DNA of 12,215 nucleotides from Pseudoselenomonas ruminantium (lineage in GTDB: Bacteria > Bacillota > Negativicutes > Selenomonadales > Selenomonadaceae), in NCBI GenBank assembly GCA_002373045.1, contig DFHU01000003.1:88808-101022 (forward strand). The letters run 5' to 3'. A program made the translations under genes and the position numbers. Positions 1-6,509 of this stretch are shown here, one piece after another. Within the stretch, counting starts at the first letter, position 1; every line of letters starts with the position of its first letter. Under the pieces are notes generated by a model that worked only from the letters and a program-made list of their open reading frames with translations, did not search any database and had not been told where the DNA came from.

Positions 1-9
1 TTTTTTATT

Positions 10-65
10 CGCTGCGCAGCGGTAATTTTCCTGCATGCAGAAAAATTACCTGCCATCGATGATGG
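10..65. repeat. Cluster of three inverted repeats upstream of the exporter promoter
   Basis: Three dyads lie back to back. CGCTGCGCAGCG (10-21) is a perfect 12-base palindrome. At 21-50, GGTAATTTT pairs with AAAATTACC around the inner palindrome CTGCATGCAG (31-40), broken by one C/A mismatch. CCATC (53-57) pairs with GATGG (61-65). The promoter -35 box begins 9 bases further on. None is followed by a T-tract on the plus strand, so they do not look like a simple terminator; the T-run at 1-6 could be the tail of a terminator lying before the window. They could be operator sites or structured RNA of an upstream transcript. The function is unknown. Confidence 0.6.
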
Positions 66-73
66 AATACTGG

Positions 74-103
74 TTGACGAGGCTGAGTGCTAGGCGTTAT
101 AAT
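74..103 (+). promoter_or_regulatory. Sigma-A-type promoter of the polysaccharide export gene
   Basis: The -35 box TTGACG (74-79) matches 5 of 6 consensus bases. It is separated by 18 bases from a perfect -10 box TATAAT (98-103). The start codon follows at 145, giving an untranslated leader of about 35 bases. This is the best promoter match in the window. Confidence 0.75.
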
Positions 104-144
104 TGAGTGGATTAGATGAATTTGACTTTTGAGGGAGTGTCATA

Positions 145-975
145 ATGGCAAGAAAAGAGTTGTTTTGCAGTTGCCTGCTGGCAGCAGTGCTTTGTCTTAC
201 GGGGAGTTCCGTGCAGGCTGCTTCGGAAGCTGGCGCGGTGATGAGTGAAACTGCTGGTTATAAGTCCGTGGAAGTGAAAAATACGGAAACGGTTGTTCCA
301 ATGCCGGATGCCTATGTAGAGAATGCGGATGTGTTTACCACCGCTGGCTTGAAGACTGGACAGCTGACGGGCGATTATCGTTTGGCCAAATATGATGTCA
401 TTGTACTGAGTGTATTGGGCTTTCCCAATGGTCTTGGTTATACGACAGGTTCTTCGGCTAATGAAAAAGGTGAGGCGGATTCTGTACAGATTGGTCCGGA
501 TGGCAAAGCCTCATTGCCTTATATTGGCAGCATGAAGTTAGCTGGTTTGACTTTGGACGAGGCAACGGAACTTATTCGGAATAAATTGAGCCGTTATGTA
601 AAAATTCCGGAAATGTACCTGTCGGTTAAATCTTATGGCCCGCGTAAAGTTTATGTCATGGGAGAAGTAGCTTCACCGGGTATAAAAAATATGGGGATAG
701 ACAATTTGAATGCTTATGCGGCAATTGCAGCTGCAGGTGGCATTACTAAATATGGACGCAGCACCAAAGTGCAGGTTATTCGCGTAGTGGATGGTACGAT
801 GTACTATCGGCAGTTGAATATCAAGAACTTTATCCGCCGTCATGACTTAACACAGAATGTTTTTGTGCAGGATGGGGACATTGTTTATGTACCGAAGACC
901 AATGCATTCTTCTGGAAGGAAGATCTCCTGCCTTATTTCCAGGCTTGGACTGCTTACAAGGCTGCTGTAAATTAA
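145..975 (+). CDS. Polysaccharide biosynthesis/export protein (Poly_export + SLBB, Wza-like)
   Basis: The 276-residue protein belongs to the outer-membrane polysaccharide export family, whose oligomers form the exit channel for capsule or exopolysaccharide. Residues 1-26 form a signal peptide ending SSVQA-A. A Poly_export domain spans about 76-162 (GDYRLAKYDVIVLSV, then VQIGPDGKASLPYIG). An SLBB domain spans about 167-250 (KVYVMGEVASPG, then AIAAAGGITKYGRS). The C-terminal 24 residues are rich in aromatics (FFWKEDLLPYFQAW) and could form a short amphipathic helix. No lipobox is seen: the cysteine at 17 is preceded by Val-Leu, so unlike Wza it is probably not a lipoprotein. The start is fixed by GAGGGAG (131-137), 7 bases upstream. 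It appears monocistronic, with its own promoter and terminator. No glycosyltransferase, Wzc or flippase gene is visible beside it, so the exported polymer is unknown. It could also be an accessory exporter. Confidence 0.88.
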   Translation: MARKELFCSCLLAAVLCLTGSSVQAASEAGAVMSETAGYKSVEVKNTETVVPMPDAYVENADVFTTAGLKTGQLTGDYRLAKYDVIVLSVLGFPNGLGYTTGSSANEKGEADSVQIGPDGKASLPYIGSMKLAGLTLDEATELIRNKLSRYVKIPEMYLSVKSYGPRKVYVMGEVASPGIKNMGIDNLNAYAAIAAAGGITKYGRSTKVQVIRVVDGTMYYRQLNIKNFIRRHDLTQNVFVQDGDIVYVPKTNAFFWKEDLLPYFQAWTAYKAAVN

Positions 976-982
976 TGTAAAT

Positions 983-1010
983 AAAAAAACTCGCTTAGGC
1001 GAGTTTTTTT
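983..1010. terminator. Bidirectional terminator between the convergent exporter and sigma-factor genes
   Basis: A perfect 12-bp stem (983-994 with 999-1010, core ACTCGC/GCGAGT) encloses the tetraloop TTAG. A T-run follows on the plus strand, and its A-run counterpart gives a T-run on the minus strand, so it can stop transcription both ways. The minus-strand sigma gene ends inside it: its stop codon (995-997) is in the loop and its last residues KKLA are encoded by the right arm. Confidence 0.88.
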
Positions 1011-1570
1011 ATTTTGGTGATTAAGTTTCGTTTTCGTTTGCTTACGGCCTGTGGTGTGATATTCAACAGCTGTGCGGCAGCTTTTTGCGGCAATTCACGC
1101 ACATAGATGAGATGCAGTAATTCTTTCTCGGCGGCCGTTAATTCCTTTACGATATTTTGGAGTTTTTCCCGGGCAAGCAGTTGGCGCTCCGGGGATGGGT
1201 GATGATTTTCCAGATTGTCGAAGTAAGCGAAATGGTCATCACCATCCGGAAGTGTGGGATGGGCCGTATGTCTGCTGTAATTGCAGGTGTTTTTGAATGC
1301 TTTGTATATGGCCCCATGCAGACGGCTTTGCAGAAAGGCGGCGAAGTTTATGCCGCGTGCAGGTTCGAAGGCATAGATGGCCTCCATAAAGGCTAATTGT
1401 AAAATGCCTTGTATATCGTCGGACAGAAGTTTTCCACTGGGGGCGTGGGCATAACGGTGGCGCATATTTTTGAATAGTCCAGTATAGGCAGTTAGCAGTT
1501 TTTCACAGGCAGTAGTACTGCCTTGCCGGGCAAGGCGGATGAGTTCATTTTCTTCTTGCAGGCTGTACAT
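995..1570 (-). CDS. Small RNA polymerase sigma factor, sigma-70 family
   Basis: The 191-residue protein has the two-domain layout of small alternative sigma factors. Region 2 lies at about residues 8-98, including DDIQGILQLAFMEAIYAFEP and FAAFLQSRLHGAIYKAF, the core-binding and -10-recognition part. Region 4 lies at about 140-188 (LTAAEKELLHLIYVRELPQK, then the helix-turn-helix AAAQLLNITPQAVSKRKRNL). No separate region 1.1 or 3 is seen. The start is supported by AAGGGAGG on the minus strand (1579-1586), 8 bases upstream. It ends within the terminator shared with the exporter gene and is transcribed divergently from the RpiR gene. No anti-sigma gene is adjacent. The region 2 sequence is not clearly ECF-like or housekeeping-like, so I do not assign a subfamily or regulon. 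Confidence 0.85.
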   Translation of the reverse strand: MYSLQEENELIRLARQGSTTACEKLLTAYTGLFKNMRHRYAHAPSGKLLSDDIQGILQLAFMEAIYAFEPARGINFAAFLQSRLHGAIYKAFKNTCNYSRHTAHPTLPDGDDHFAYFDNLENHHPSPERQLLAREKLQNIVKELTAAEKELLHLIYVRELPQKAAAQLLNITPQAVSKRKRNLITKIKKLA

Positions 1571-1603
1571 CGTTCAATCCTCCCTTAAGCTTTTGCTGAT
1601 TTT

Positions 1604-1632
1604 AGTATAGTGTTGACGGCCACTTTGGACGA
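1604..1632 (-). promoter_or_regulatory. Candidate promoter of the sigma-factor gene
   Basis: On the minus strand a -10-like TATACT (1604-1609) lies 17 bases from a weak -35-like TCGTCC (1627-1632, 3 of 6 consensus bases). The start codon is about 33 bases downstream of the -10 box. The poor -35 could mean weak expression or use of another sigma factor, including autoregulation; this is speculative. Confidence 0.4.
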
Positions 1633-1651
1633 ATGGGGATTTAGTTGGATT

Positions 1652-1682
1652 TCACGGCAAATATTTGGCGAAATGCCCGTGA
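1652..1682. promoter_or_regulatory. Candidate operator overlapping the RpiR promoter
   Basis: TCACGG (1652-1657) and CCGTGA (1677-1682) form an inverted repeat with a 19-base centre. Inside it is the 10-base palindrome CAAATATTTG (1658-1667). The dyad covers the -35 box of the regulator gene, where a repressor would be expected to bind. Autoregulation by the RpiR protein is a plausible reading. Only the symmetry is observed. Confidence 0.35.
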
Positions 1683-1694
1683 TTTTGCTATACT
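1665..1694 (+). promoter_or_regulatory. Candidate promoter of the RpiR regulator gene
   Basis: A -35-like TTGGCG (1665-1670, 4 of 6) and a -10-like TATACT (1689-1694, 5 of 6) are separated by 18 bases. The start codon follows 24 bases after the -10 box, with GGGGGGA (1707-1713) as ribosome binding site. Confidence 0.5.
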
Positions 1695-1718
1695 TAGGGA
1701 AGATTTGGGGGGATTTAT

Positions 1719-2489
1719 ATGCAATTGGAAGAAATCATCAACAAACATCGGCAAAGCTTGAATGATACCGATATGGTCATCTATAAATACATTGTCCAGC
1801 ACCGGGCAGAGTCCAGGCATATCTCCATTCACGAATTGGCCAAAAACTGTGCGGTGTCGTCTACCACGATTGTGCGTTTTGCCCAAAAGCTGGGGTTTGA
1901 CGGCTTTGGGGATTTGAAGGCTGTGCTGAAAATGGAGGAAGGTGCTGAGTCGTATTATCGGGAAGATGTGCTGCATGATTTGCAGGATTTCTACACGCAG
2001 ACGGCCAGCAAGGTATTTAAGCGCAATTTTGACAGCGCGAGCCGTCTGATTCATGAGGCAAACCGGGTGTTTATCTTTGCCTCCGGCTATGTGCAGAGCA
2101 ACGTGGCGCAGGAATTAAAGCGCTTATTCTTTTATGACAATGTGCTGATTTACGAAATCAGCGGGCGGGAGGAATTTTCTTCTATTGCCCAAACCCTGAC
2201 CACAGATGACCTCTTTATCTTTGTCTCGCTGTCCGGGGAAACGCCGCTGGTGGTGGATTTTGCCCGCAATTTACAGCTTATTGATGTACCGTTTATCTCG
2301 ATTACCAAGTTACATGATAATACACTAGCCAGTTTGTCCACCGTCAATCTGTATGTGTCGCCGGCCCGTTTCCAGCTCTATGACAATGAGGACGAGCATA
2401 CGGCTTTTCAGTCCATGATGCCCTATTTTATGTTGATTGAGGTATGGTTTGTGAAATATCGCATGTATCTGCGGCGCAAGGAAAAATAG
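1719..2489 (+). CDS. RpiR/MurR-family transcriptional regulator with SIS domain
   Basis: The 256-residue protein is a sugar-phosphate-responsive DNA-binding regulator. The N-terminal RpiR helix-turn-helix spans about residues 1-75 (ISIHELAKNCAVSSTTIVRF, then AQKLGFDGFGDLKAVL). A SIS sugar-isomerase-type domain spans about 105-235. It shows the phosphosugar-binding pattern FIFASGYVQSNVAQELKR and the serine-rich loop FVSLSGETPLV, so the effector is probably a phosphorylated sugar. The start is supported by GGGGGGA, 5 bases upstream. The gene ends at a strong terminator, and the PTS operon starts just beyond it on the same strand. By position and family (compare GlvR of the Bacillus subtilis maltose glv operon, also RpiR type) it probably controls that operon. 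Whether it activates or represses cannot be read from the sequence. Confidence 0.9.
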   Translation: MQLEEIINKHRQSLNDTDMVIYKYIVQHRAESRHISIHELAKNCAVSSTTIVRFAQKLGFDGFGDLKAVLKMEEGAESYYREDVLHDLQDFYTQTASKVFKRNFDSASRLIHEANRVFIFASGYVQSNVAQELKRLFFYDNVLIYEISGREEFSSIAQTLTTDDLFIFVSLSGETPLVVDFARNLQLIDVPFISITKLHDNTLASLSTVNLYVSPARFQLYDNEDEHTAFQSMMPYFMLIEVWFVKYRMYLRRKEK

Positions 2490-2560
2490 CCTTGCGCACA
2501 GCCAGCCATGTACCAAAGTACGGCAAATGAAACAAAATACAGGCGCAGGGCGATGTGCCG

Positions 2561-2595
2561 AAAACCCGCGAAACTATTGTGTTCGCGGGTTTTTT
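2561..2595 (+). terminator. Rho-independent terminator after the RpiR gene
   Basis: A perfect 12-bp stem (2561-2572 with 2582-2593, core ACCCGCGAA/TTCGCGGGT) encloses a 9-base loop and ends in six Ts (2590-2595). It lies 71 bases after the regulator stop codon and separates it from the PTS operon. Read-through or attenuation into the operon remains possible. Confidence 0.85.
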
Positions 2596-2625
2596 GCGCT
2601 ATTCTCTAATTAGCGAAGCAATACT
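2594..2625 (+). promoter_or_regulatory. Candidate promoter/operator region of the PTS operon
   Basis: No strong promoter is visible between the terminator and the PTS start. The best pair is TTGCGC (2594-2599) and AATACT (2620-2625), with an over-long 20-base spacer. Between them lie the inverted repeat CGCTA (2597-2601)/TAGCG (2611-2615) and the palindrome CTAATTAG (2606-2613). A poor core promoter with a dyad inside it fits regulated expression, perhaps needing an activator. The stretch TTAGCGAA (2610-2617) resembles TTGGCGAA at 1665-1672 in the regulator promoter. Confidence 0.35.
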
Positions 2626-2640
2626 AAATCATAATGAATT

Positions 2641-2646
2641 AGGGGG
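2641..2646 (+). promoter_or_regulatory. Ribosome binding site deciding the PTS start
   Basis: AGGGGG lies 7 bases before the ATG at 2654. The reading frame is open upstream to 2555, but that stretch is encoded by the terminator hairpin and has no ribosome binding site, so 2654 is the real start. Confidence 0.8.
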
Positions 2647-2653
2647 CATTACA

Positions 2654-4771
2654 ATGACAATCAGTAAAGATCGTCTGATGCAGGGAATGCAGAGATTTGG
2701 CGGCGCGATGTATACGCCGGTCATCCTGTTTGCATTCTTTGGCTTGACGGTAGCATTATCCATTATCTGTAAGAATGAGGGCATATTGGGGAGTATAGCC
2801 GCTCAGGGCACAGTATGGTATGATTTTTGGTTTGTGGTGGAACAGGGAGCCTGGACGGTATTTGCCCAGATGCCCATTCTCTTTGCGATAGCCGTGCCTA
2901 TCGGCTTTGCCAAGAAGGAACCAGCCCGCTGCGCGATGGAAGGTTTCGTCATCTACATGCTGTTCAACTATTTTATTGCCGGGTTCCTGACTCTGCATGG
3001 GGCATATTTCGGCGTGGATTATAGTCAGGCAGCAGGCGCAGGGACGGGGCTGGCCATGATTGCCAATATCAAGACGCTCGATATGGGCATGCTCGGTGCC
3101 ATCTTTATCGCCTGCATGACCGCGTATCTGCACAACCGTTTCTATGATACGAATATTCCCGACTGGCTGGGGATTTTCAAGGGGCCTGCTTTTGTCGTGG
3201 CGGTAGGTTTTGCGGTGATGATTCCGCTGGCCTTTATCTTCTGCATGGTATGGCCGGCTGTACAGCATGCCATTATGCAGTTCCAGGATTTTTTGAAGAC
3301 CAGCGGTTTGGTCGGTGTTTGGGCTTATACGTTCTCGGAACGCATTTTGCTTCCCGCAGGTCTGCATCACTTCATCTATCTGCCGTTTATCTTTGGCCCG
3401 GCGGTCTGCGATGGCGGCATTCAGGCTTACTGGCTGCAGCATCTGAATGATTTTGCCGTCAGTGGCAAGTCTTTGGCAGAACTTTTCCCGGAGGGCGGCT
3501 TTGCTCTGCATGGCAGCTCCAAGGTCTTTGGCCTGCCCGGTGCGGCACTGGCTATTTACATGTGTGCTAAGCCGGAAAAACGCAAGAAAACGGCAGCGCT
3601 TTTGATTCCGGCAACGCTTACAGCCGTTATCTGCGGCATTACGGAACCTTTGGAATTTACCTTCCTGTTTGTGGCACCGCTGCTTTATCTGGTACATGCT
3701 GTTCTTTCCGCGTGCCTGTCTTCGGCACTTTATGCCCTGGGACTGGCCGGCAACTTTGGCGGCGGCCTGATTGATGCCTTTGTGCAGAACTGGATTCCGC
3801 TGTTCCAGTATCATGCCGGAACCTATATCATGCAGATTGTGGTGGGATTGTGCTTTACCGCGATATACTTTGTGGTTTTCCGTACGTTGATTTTGAAATT
3901 TGATTATGCAACTCCCGGCCGTACGGCTGATGATGTGGAGGATAAATTGTTCTCCAAGGCTGAATATCAGGCCAAGAAGGAAATGGAAGAAATGGGCCTG
4001 GCCGATAATGCGCTGGCCATCAAGGCTAAGGTGTTCCTTGATTGCCTGGGCGGCCCGGATAATATCAGGGAAGTCACCAACTGTGCTACTCGTCTGCGGG
4101 TAACGGTTGCCGATCCGGACAAGGTTGCCGCCGTGGGCAAATTTACCAAGGCCGGTGCTTTCGGGCTCGTGAAAAATGGCAAGGCCATTCAGGTTATCGT
4201 AGGTCTTTCTGTACCTCAGGTACGCAGCTATTTTGACGCCTTGTTGAAGGGCGAGAAAATTGACAACACGGCAGCGCAGCCGGCAGCAAAAGAAACGGCT
4301 GCTTTGGACAATAGTTTGGCCATGAAATTAAGCGCTTGTGTATCCGGCAGACTGATGGATATGAGCGAAGTCAATGACGATATGTTTTCCCAGAAGATGA
4401 TGGGCGATGGCATTGCCATTGAACCAGAGGGCGATACCGTAGTTGCGCCTGCCGATGCAGAAGTTACCATGATTATGGAGGAAAGCCTGCATGCCATCGG
4501 TCTGCGCCTGCAGAATGGTGCAGAACTCCTTATCCATATCGGCATTGACACGGTGAAGTTAAATGGTCAGGGCTTTGAGGCTTTGGTCAAGGCTGGTGAT
4601 AAGGTAAAGGCCGGTACGCCGTTGATAAAGTTTGACCAGCAGGTGATTAAGGATGCCGGTTATCAGACCACGGTTATCATGGCAGTGACCAACAGCACGG
4701 ATTATCCGCAGATGCAGAAACATGAAGATGCGGAAGTCAAATGCAACGAAACGCCGGTACTGGTTTTTTGA
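2654..4771 (+). CDS. Alpha-glucoside-type PTS permease, EIIC-EIIB-EIIA fusion
   Basis: The 705-residue protein imports and phosphorylates a sugar at the cytoplasmic membrane using phosphate from HPr. The EIIC channel occupies about 1-415, opening with MQRFGGAMYTPVILF, containing many hydrophobic segments, and with the ITEPLEFTFLFVAPLLY sugar-site region. EIIB spans about 452-530, with the phosphorylated cysteine at 477 (TNCATRLRV). EIIA of the glucose (Crr) type spans about 555-705, with the active histidine at 628 (LLIHIGIDTVKLNG) and its partner histidine at 613, 15 residues apart as in E. coli EIIA-Glc. The EIIC start resembles the maltose/alpha-glucoside permeases GlvC/MalP, which are EIICB of about 530 residues; here EIIA is fused, so no separate EIIA is needed. 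It heads an operon with an alpha-glucosidase and a HAD phosphatase. Maltose or a related alpha-glucoside is the likely substrate; trehalose is the main alternative. Confidence 0.92.
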   Translation: MTISKDRLMQGMQRFGGAMYTPVILFAFFGLTVALSIICKNEGILGSIAAQGTVWYDFWFVVEQGAWTVFAQMPILFAIAVPIGFAKKEPARCAMEGFVIYMLFNYFIAGFLTLHGAYFGVDYSQAAGAGTGLAMIANIKTLDMGMLGAIFIACMTAYLHNRFYDTNIPDWLGIFKGPAFVVAVGFAVMIPLAFIFCMVWPAVQHAIMQFQDFLKTSGLVGVWAYTFSERILLPAGLHHFIYLPFIFGPAVCDGGIQAYWLQHLNDFAVSGKSLAELFPEGGFALHGSSKVFGLPGAALAIYMCAKPEKRKKTAALLIPATLTAVICGITEPLEFTFLFVAPLLYLVHAVLSACLSSALYALGLAGNFGGGLIDAFVQNWIPLFQYHAGTYIMQIVVGLCFTAIYFVVFRTLILKFDYATPGRTADDVEDKLFSKAEYQAKKEMEEMGLADNALAIKAKVFLDCLGGPDNIREVTNCATRLRVTVADPDKVAAVGKFTKAGAFGLVKNGKAIQVIVGLSVPQVRSYFDALLKGEKIDNTAAQPAAKETAALDNSLAMKLSACVSGRLMDMSEVNDDMFSQKMMGDGIAIEPEGDTVVAPADAEVTMIMEESLHAIGLRLQNGAELLIHIGIDTVKLNGQGFEALVKAGDKVKAGTPLIKFDQQVIKDAGYQTTVIMAVTNSTDYPQMQKHEDAEVKCNETPVLVF

Positions 4772-4799
4772 ACTGACGGATTAGGAAATGTTCTTAGAT

Positions 4800-4805
4800 A
4801 AAGGA
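4800..4805 (+). promoter_or_regulatory. Ribosome binding site deciding the alpha-glucosidase start
   Basis: AAAGGA lies 9 bases before the ATG at 4815. An in-frame ATG at 4788 has its only purine-rich stretch one base away, too close to use. Family alignment also begins near 4815, with KWWQKTNVYQVYPKSF. Confidence 0.75.
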
Positions 4806-4814
4806 TACAGTAAC

Positions 4815-6509
4815 ATGAATAAGCTAAAATGGTGGCAGAAAACAAATGTATATCAGGTCTATCCCAAGAGTTTTCTCGATACAACAGGCAGTGGCACAGG
4901 GGATATCAAAGGCATTACAGCCAAATTGGACTATCTGAAAACTCTGGGCGTCGGGGCAATATGGCTGACGCCGGTATACCCCTCGCCCATGGTGGACAAT
5001 GGTTATGATATTGCCGATTTTACGGCCATTGACCCATCGTATGGCACGATGGCCGATATGGAGGAGTTGATTGCCGAAGGTAAGAAGCGGAATATTCGCA
5101 TGGTGATGGATTTGGTCTATAACCATTCTTCCGATAAGCATCCGTGGTTTATCGATTCGGCAAGCTCGCGGGACAGCGAACATGCAGACTGGTATATCTG
5201 GCGGGATGCCAAGCCGGATGGCTCGGCACCGACCAACTGGCGCTCCATCTTTGGCGGCAGCGCCTGGACCTGGTGCGAAGCGCGGCAGCAGTATTATCTG
5301 CATACCTTTGCCGCGGCACAGCCGGATCTCAACTGGGAAAATCCCGCTGTGCGTCGGGCGCTCTATGATGCGGCCAACTTCTGGCTGGACAAGGGCGTGG
5401 GCGGTTTCCGCATCGATGCCATTGTCTACATCAAGAAGCCGGAGGCGTTTGTGGACGGTGAGCCGGACAGTGATGACGGTATGGTCAATATTCATAGCAT
5501 GATTGCCAATACTCCGGGAATATTGGATTTTCTCTATGAGTTTAAGGAGCAGGTTTTTGCCGGCCACGATATTTTTACCGTGGCAGAGGCTAATGGTGTG
5601 GAGCCTCATGAATTGGATAAATGGGTGGGGGAAAAGGGCGCCTTTGATATGCTCTTTGAATTCTCCCATATGAATCTGGAATTTCCCGATGGGGAGCTTT
5701 GGAGCCATGCCACGGGGTATACGCCGGAGATTATCCCTGAATTGAAGAAGGTATTGTCTGCAAGTCAGCATGCTACAGCGGACAACGGCTGGTATCCTGC
5801 ATTTTTTGAAAATCACGATCAGATGCGCTGCGTGGAACATTATTTTCCGGCAGAGGCCGATAAAAAGCTGGCGGCAAAGGCTATGGCTGCCGTGCTGATG
5901 ACGCTGCGTGGAACCCCGTTTATTTATCAGGGGCAGGAACTGGGGCTGGGCAATACGGCATGGGAGAATATTGAGGCTTATAACGACATTTCTTCTCATG
6001 GGCAGTATGAACTGGCTTTAGCAGAGGGAAAAAGTCCGGCAGAGGCGATGACGATAGTTCATCGATACAGCCGGGATAATGCCCGTACGCCCATGCAGTG
6101 GACAAGAGGGAAAAATGCCGGATTCAGCGCGGGGGTTCCGTGGCTGTCTGTGCATGAGGATTACGCCTGCCAGTGCGTGGAAAGTGAAGCGCTGGCAGAG
6201 GATTCCGTGTTGTCCTGGTATCGGCAGCTGTCCGCCCTGCGCCAGTCCGGGGAAGCGGCAAGTGTTCTTCAGCAGGGCGATTATATGGAACTATTGGCAG
6301 ACAACCCTGCGATTATGGCCTTTCGGCGCCGCTTCGGCTGCCGGATGGTCTATACATTGGTGAATTTTAGCGGGCAGAGACAAAACTATGAATTGCCGGA
6401 GCTGGAGGAGGCGCGTCTGCTCAGCGGCAGTATTCCTGGCAGTCAGCAAGGAAGCCTGCGGCCTTATGAAGCCGTAATTTATATCAAGGAAACAGGTGAA
6501 CGTTTATGA
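4815..6509 (+). CDS. Cytoplasmic GH13 alpha-glucosidase (oligo-1,6-glucosidase/TreC type)
   Basis: The 564-residue enzyme has no signal peptide and hydrolyses terminal alpha-glucosidic bonds of short sugars. All four GH13 regions are present: DLVYNH, GFRIDAI with nucleophile Asp201, TVAEAN with acid/base Glu258, and FFENHDQ with Asp335. The numbering is close to Bacillus cereus oligo-1,6-glucosidase (199, 255, 329). The residue after the nucleophile is Ala202. In the GH13_31 group Ala there goes with alpha-1,4 activity and Val with alpha-1,6, and TreC enzymes also carry Val, so a maltase-like preference is inferred. The N-terminus (YPKSFLDTTGSGTGD) closely resembles trehalose-6-phosphate hydrolase, so that function is not excluded. 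It lies 43 bases after the PTS gene and overlaps the HAD gene by 4 bases, which suggests one operon and translational coupling. Confidence 0.92.
   Translation: MNKLKWWQKTNVYQVYPKSFLDTTGSGTGDIKGITAKLDYLKTLGVGAIWLTPVYPSPMVDNGYDIADFTAIDPSYGTMADMEELIAEGKKRNIRMVMDLVYNHSSDKHPWFIDSASSRDSEHADWYIWRDAKPDGSAPTNWRSIFGGSAWTWCEARQQYYLHTFAAAQPDLNWENPAVRRALYDAANFWLDKGVGGFRIDAIVYIKKPEAFVDGEPDSDDGMVNIHSMIANTPGILDFLYEFKEQVFAGHDIFTVAEANGVEPHELDKWVGEKGAFDMLFEFSHMNLEFPDGELWSHATGYTPEIIPELKKVLSASQHATADNGWYPAFFENHDQMRCVEHYFPAEADKKLAAKAMAAVLMTLRGTPFIYQGQELGLGNTAWENIEAYNDISSHGQYELALAEGKSPAEAMTIVHRYSRDNARTPMQWTRGKNAGFSAGVPWLSVHEDYACQCVESEALAEDSVLSWYRQLSALRQSGEAASVLQQGDYMELLADNPAIMAFRRRFGCRMVYTLVNFSGQRQNYELPELEEARLLSGSIPGSQQGSLRPYEAVIYIKETGERL

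Noticed and set aside
2555..2653. Upstream extension of the PTS protein by 33 residues
   Set aside because: This stretch is encoded by the regulator's terminator hairpin and the promoter region and has no ribosome binding site. The conserved family start and a good site fit 2654.
2756..3814. Long open frame of 352 codons on the minus strand inside the PTS gene
   Set aside because: It is fully antisense to a clear EIIC domain, its translation has no recognisable domain and is rich in Arg, Gln and His as expected of a shadow frame, and I see no ribosome binding site or promoter for it.
4772..4814. Possible terminator or promoter between the PTS and glucosidase genes
   Set aside because: The 43 bases show no stem with a T-run and no promoter pair, so the genes are read as one operon.
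4824..5999. Long open frame of 391 codons on the minus strand inside the alpha-glucosidase gene
   Set aside because: It mirrors the GH13 coding frame, which carries all catalytic motifs. The antisense product resembles no family I know and looks like a by-product of codon bias.
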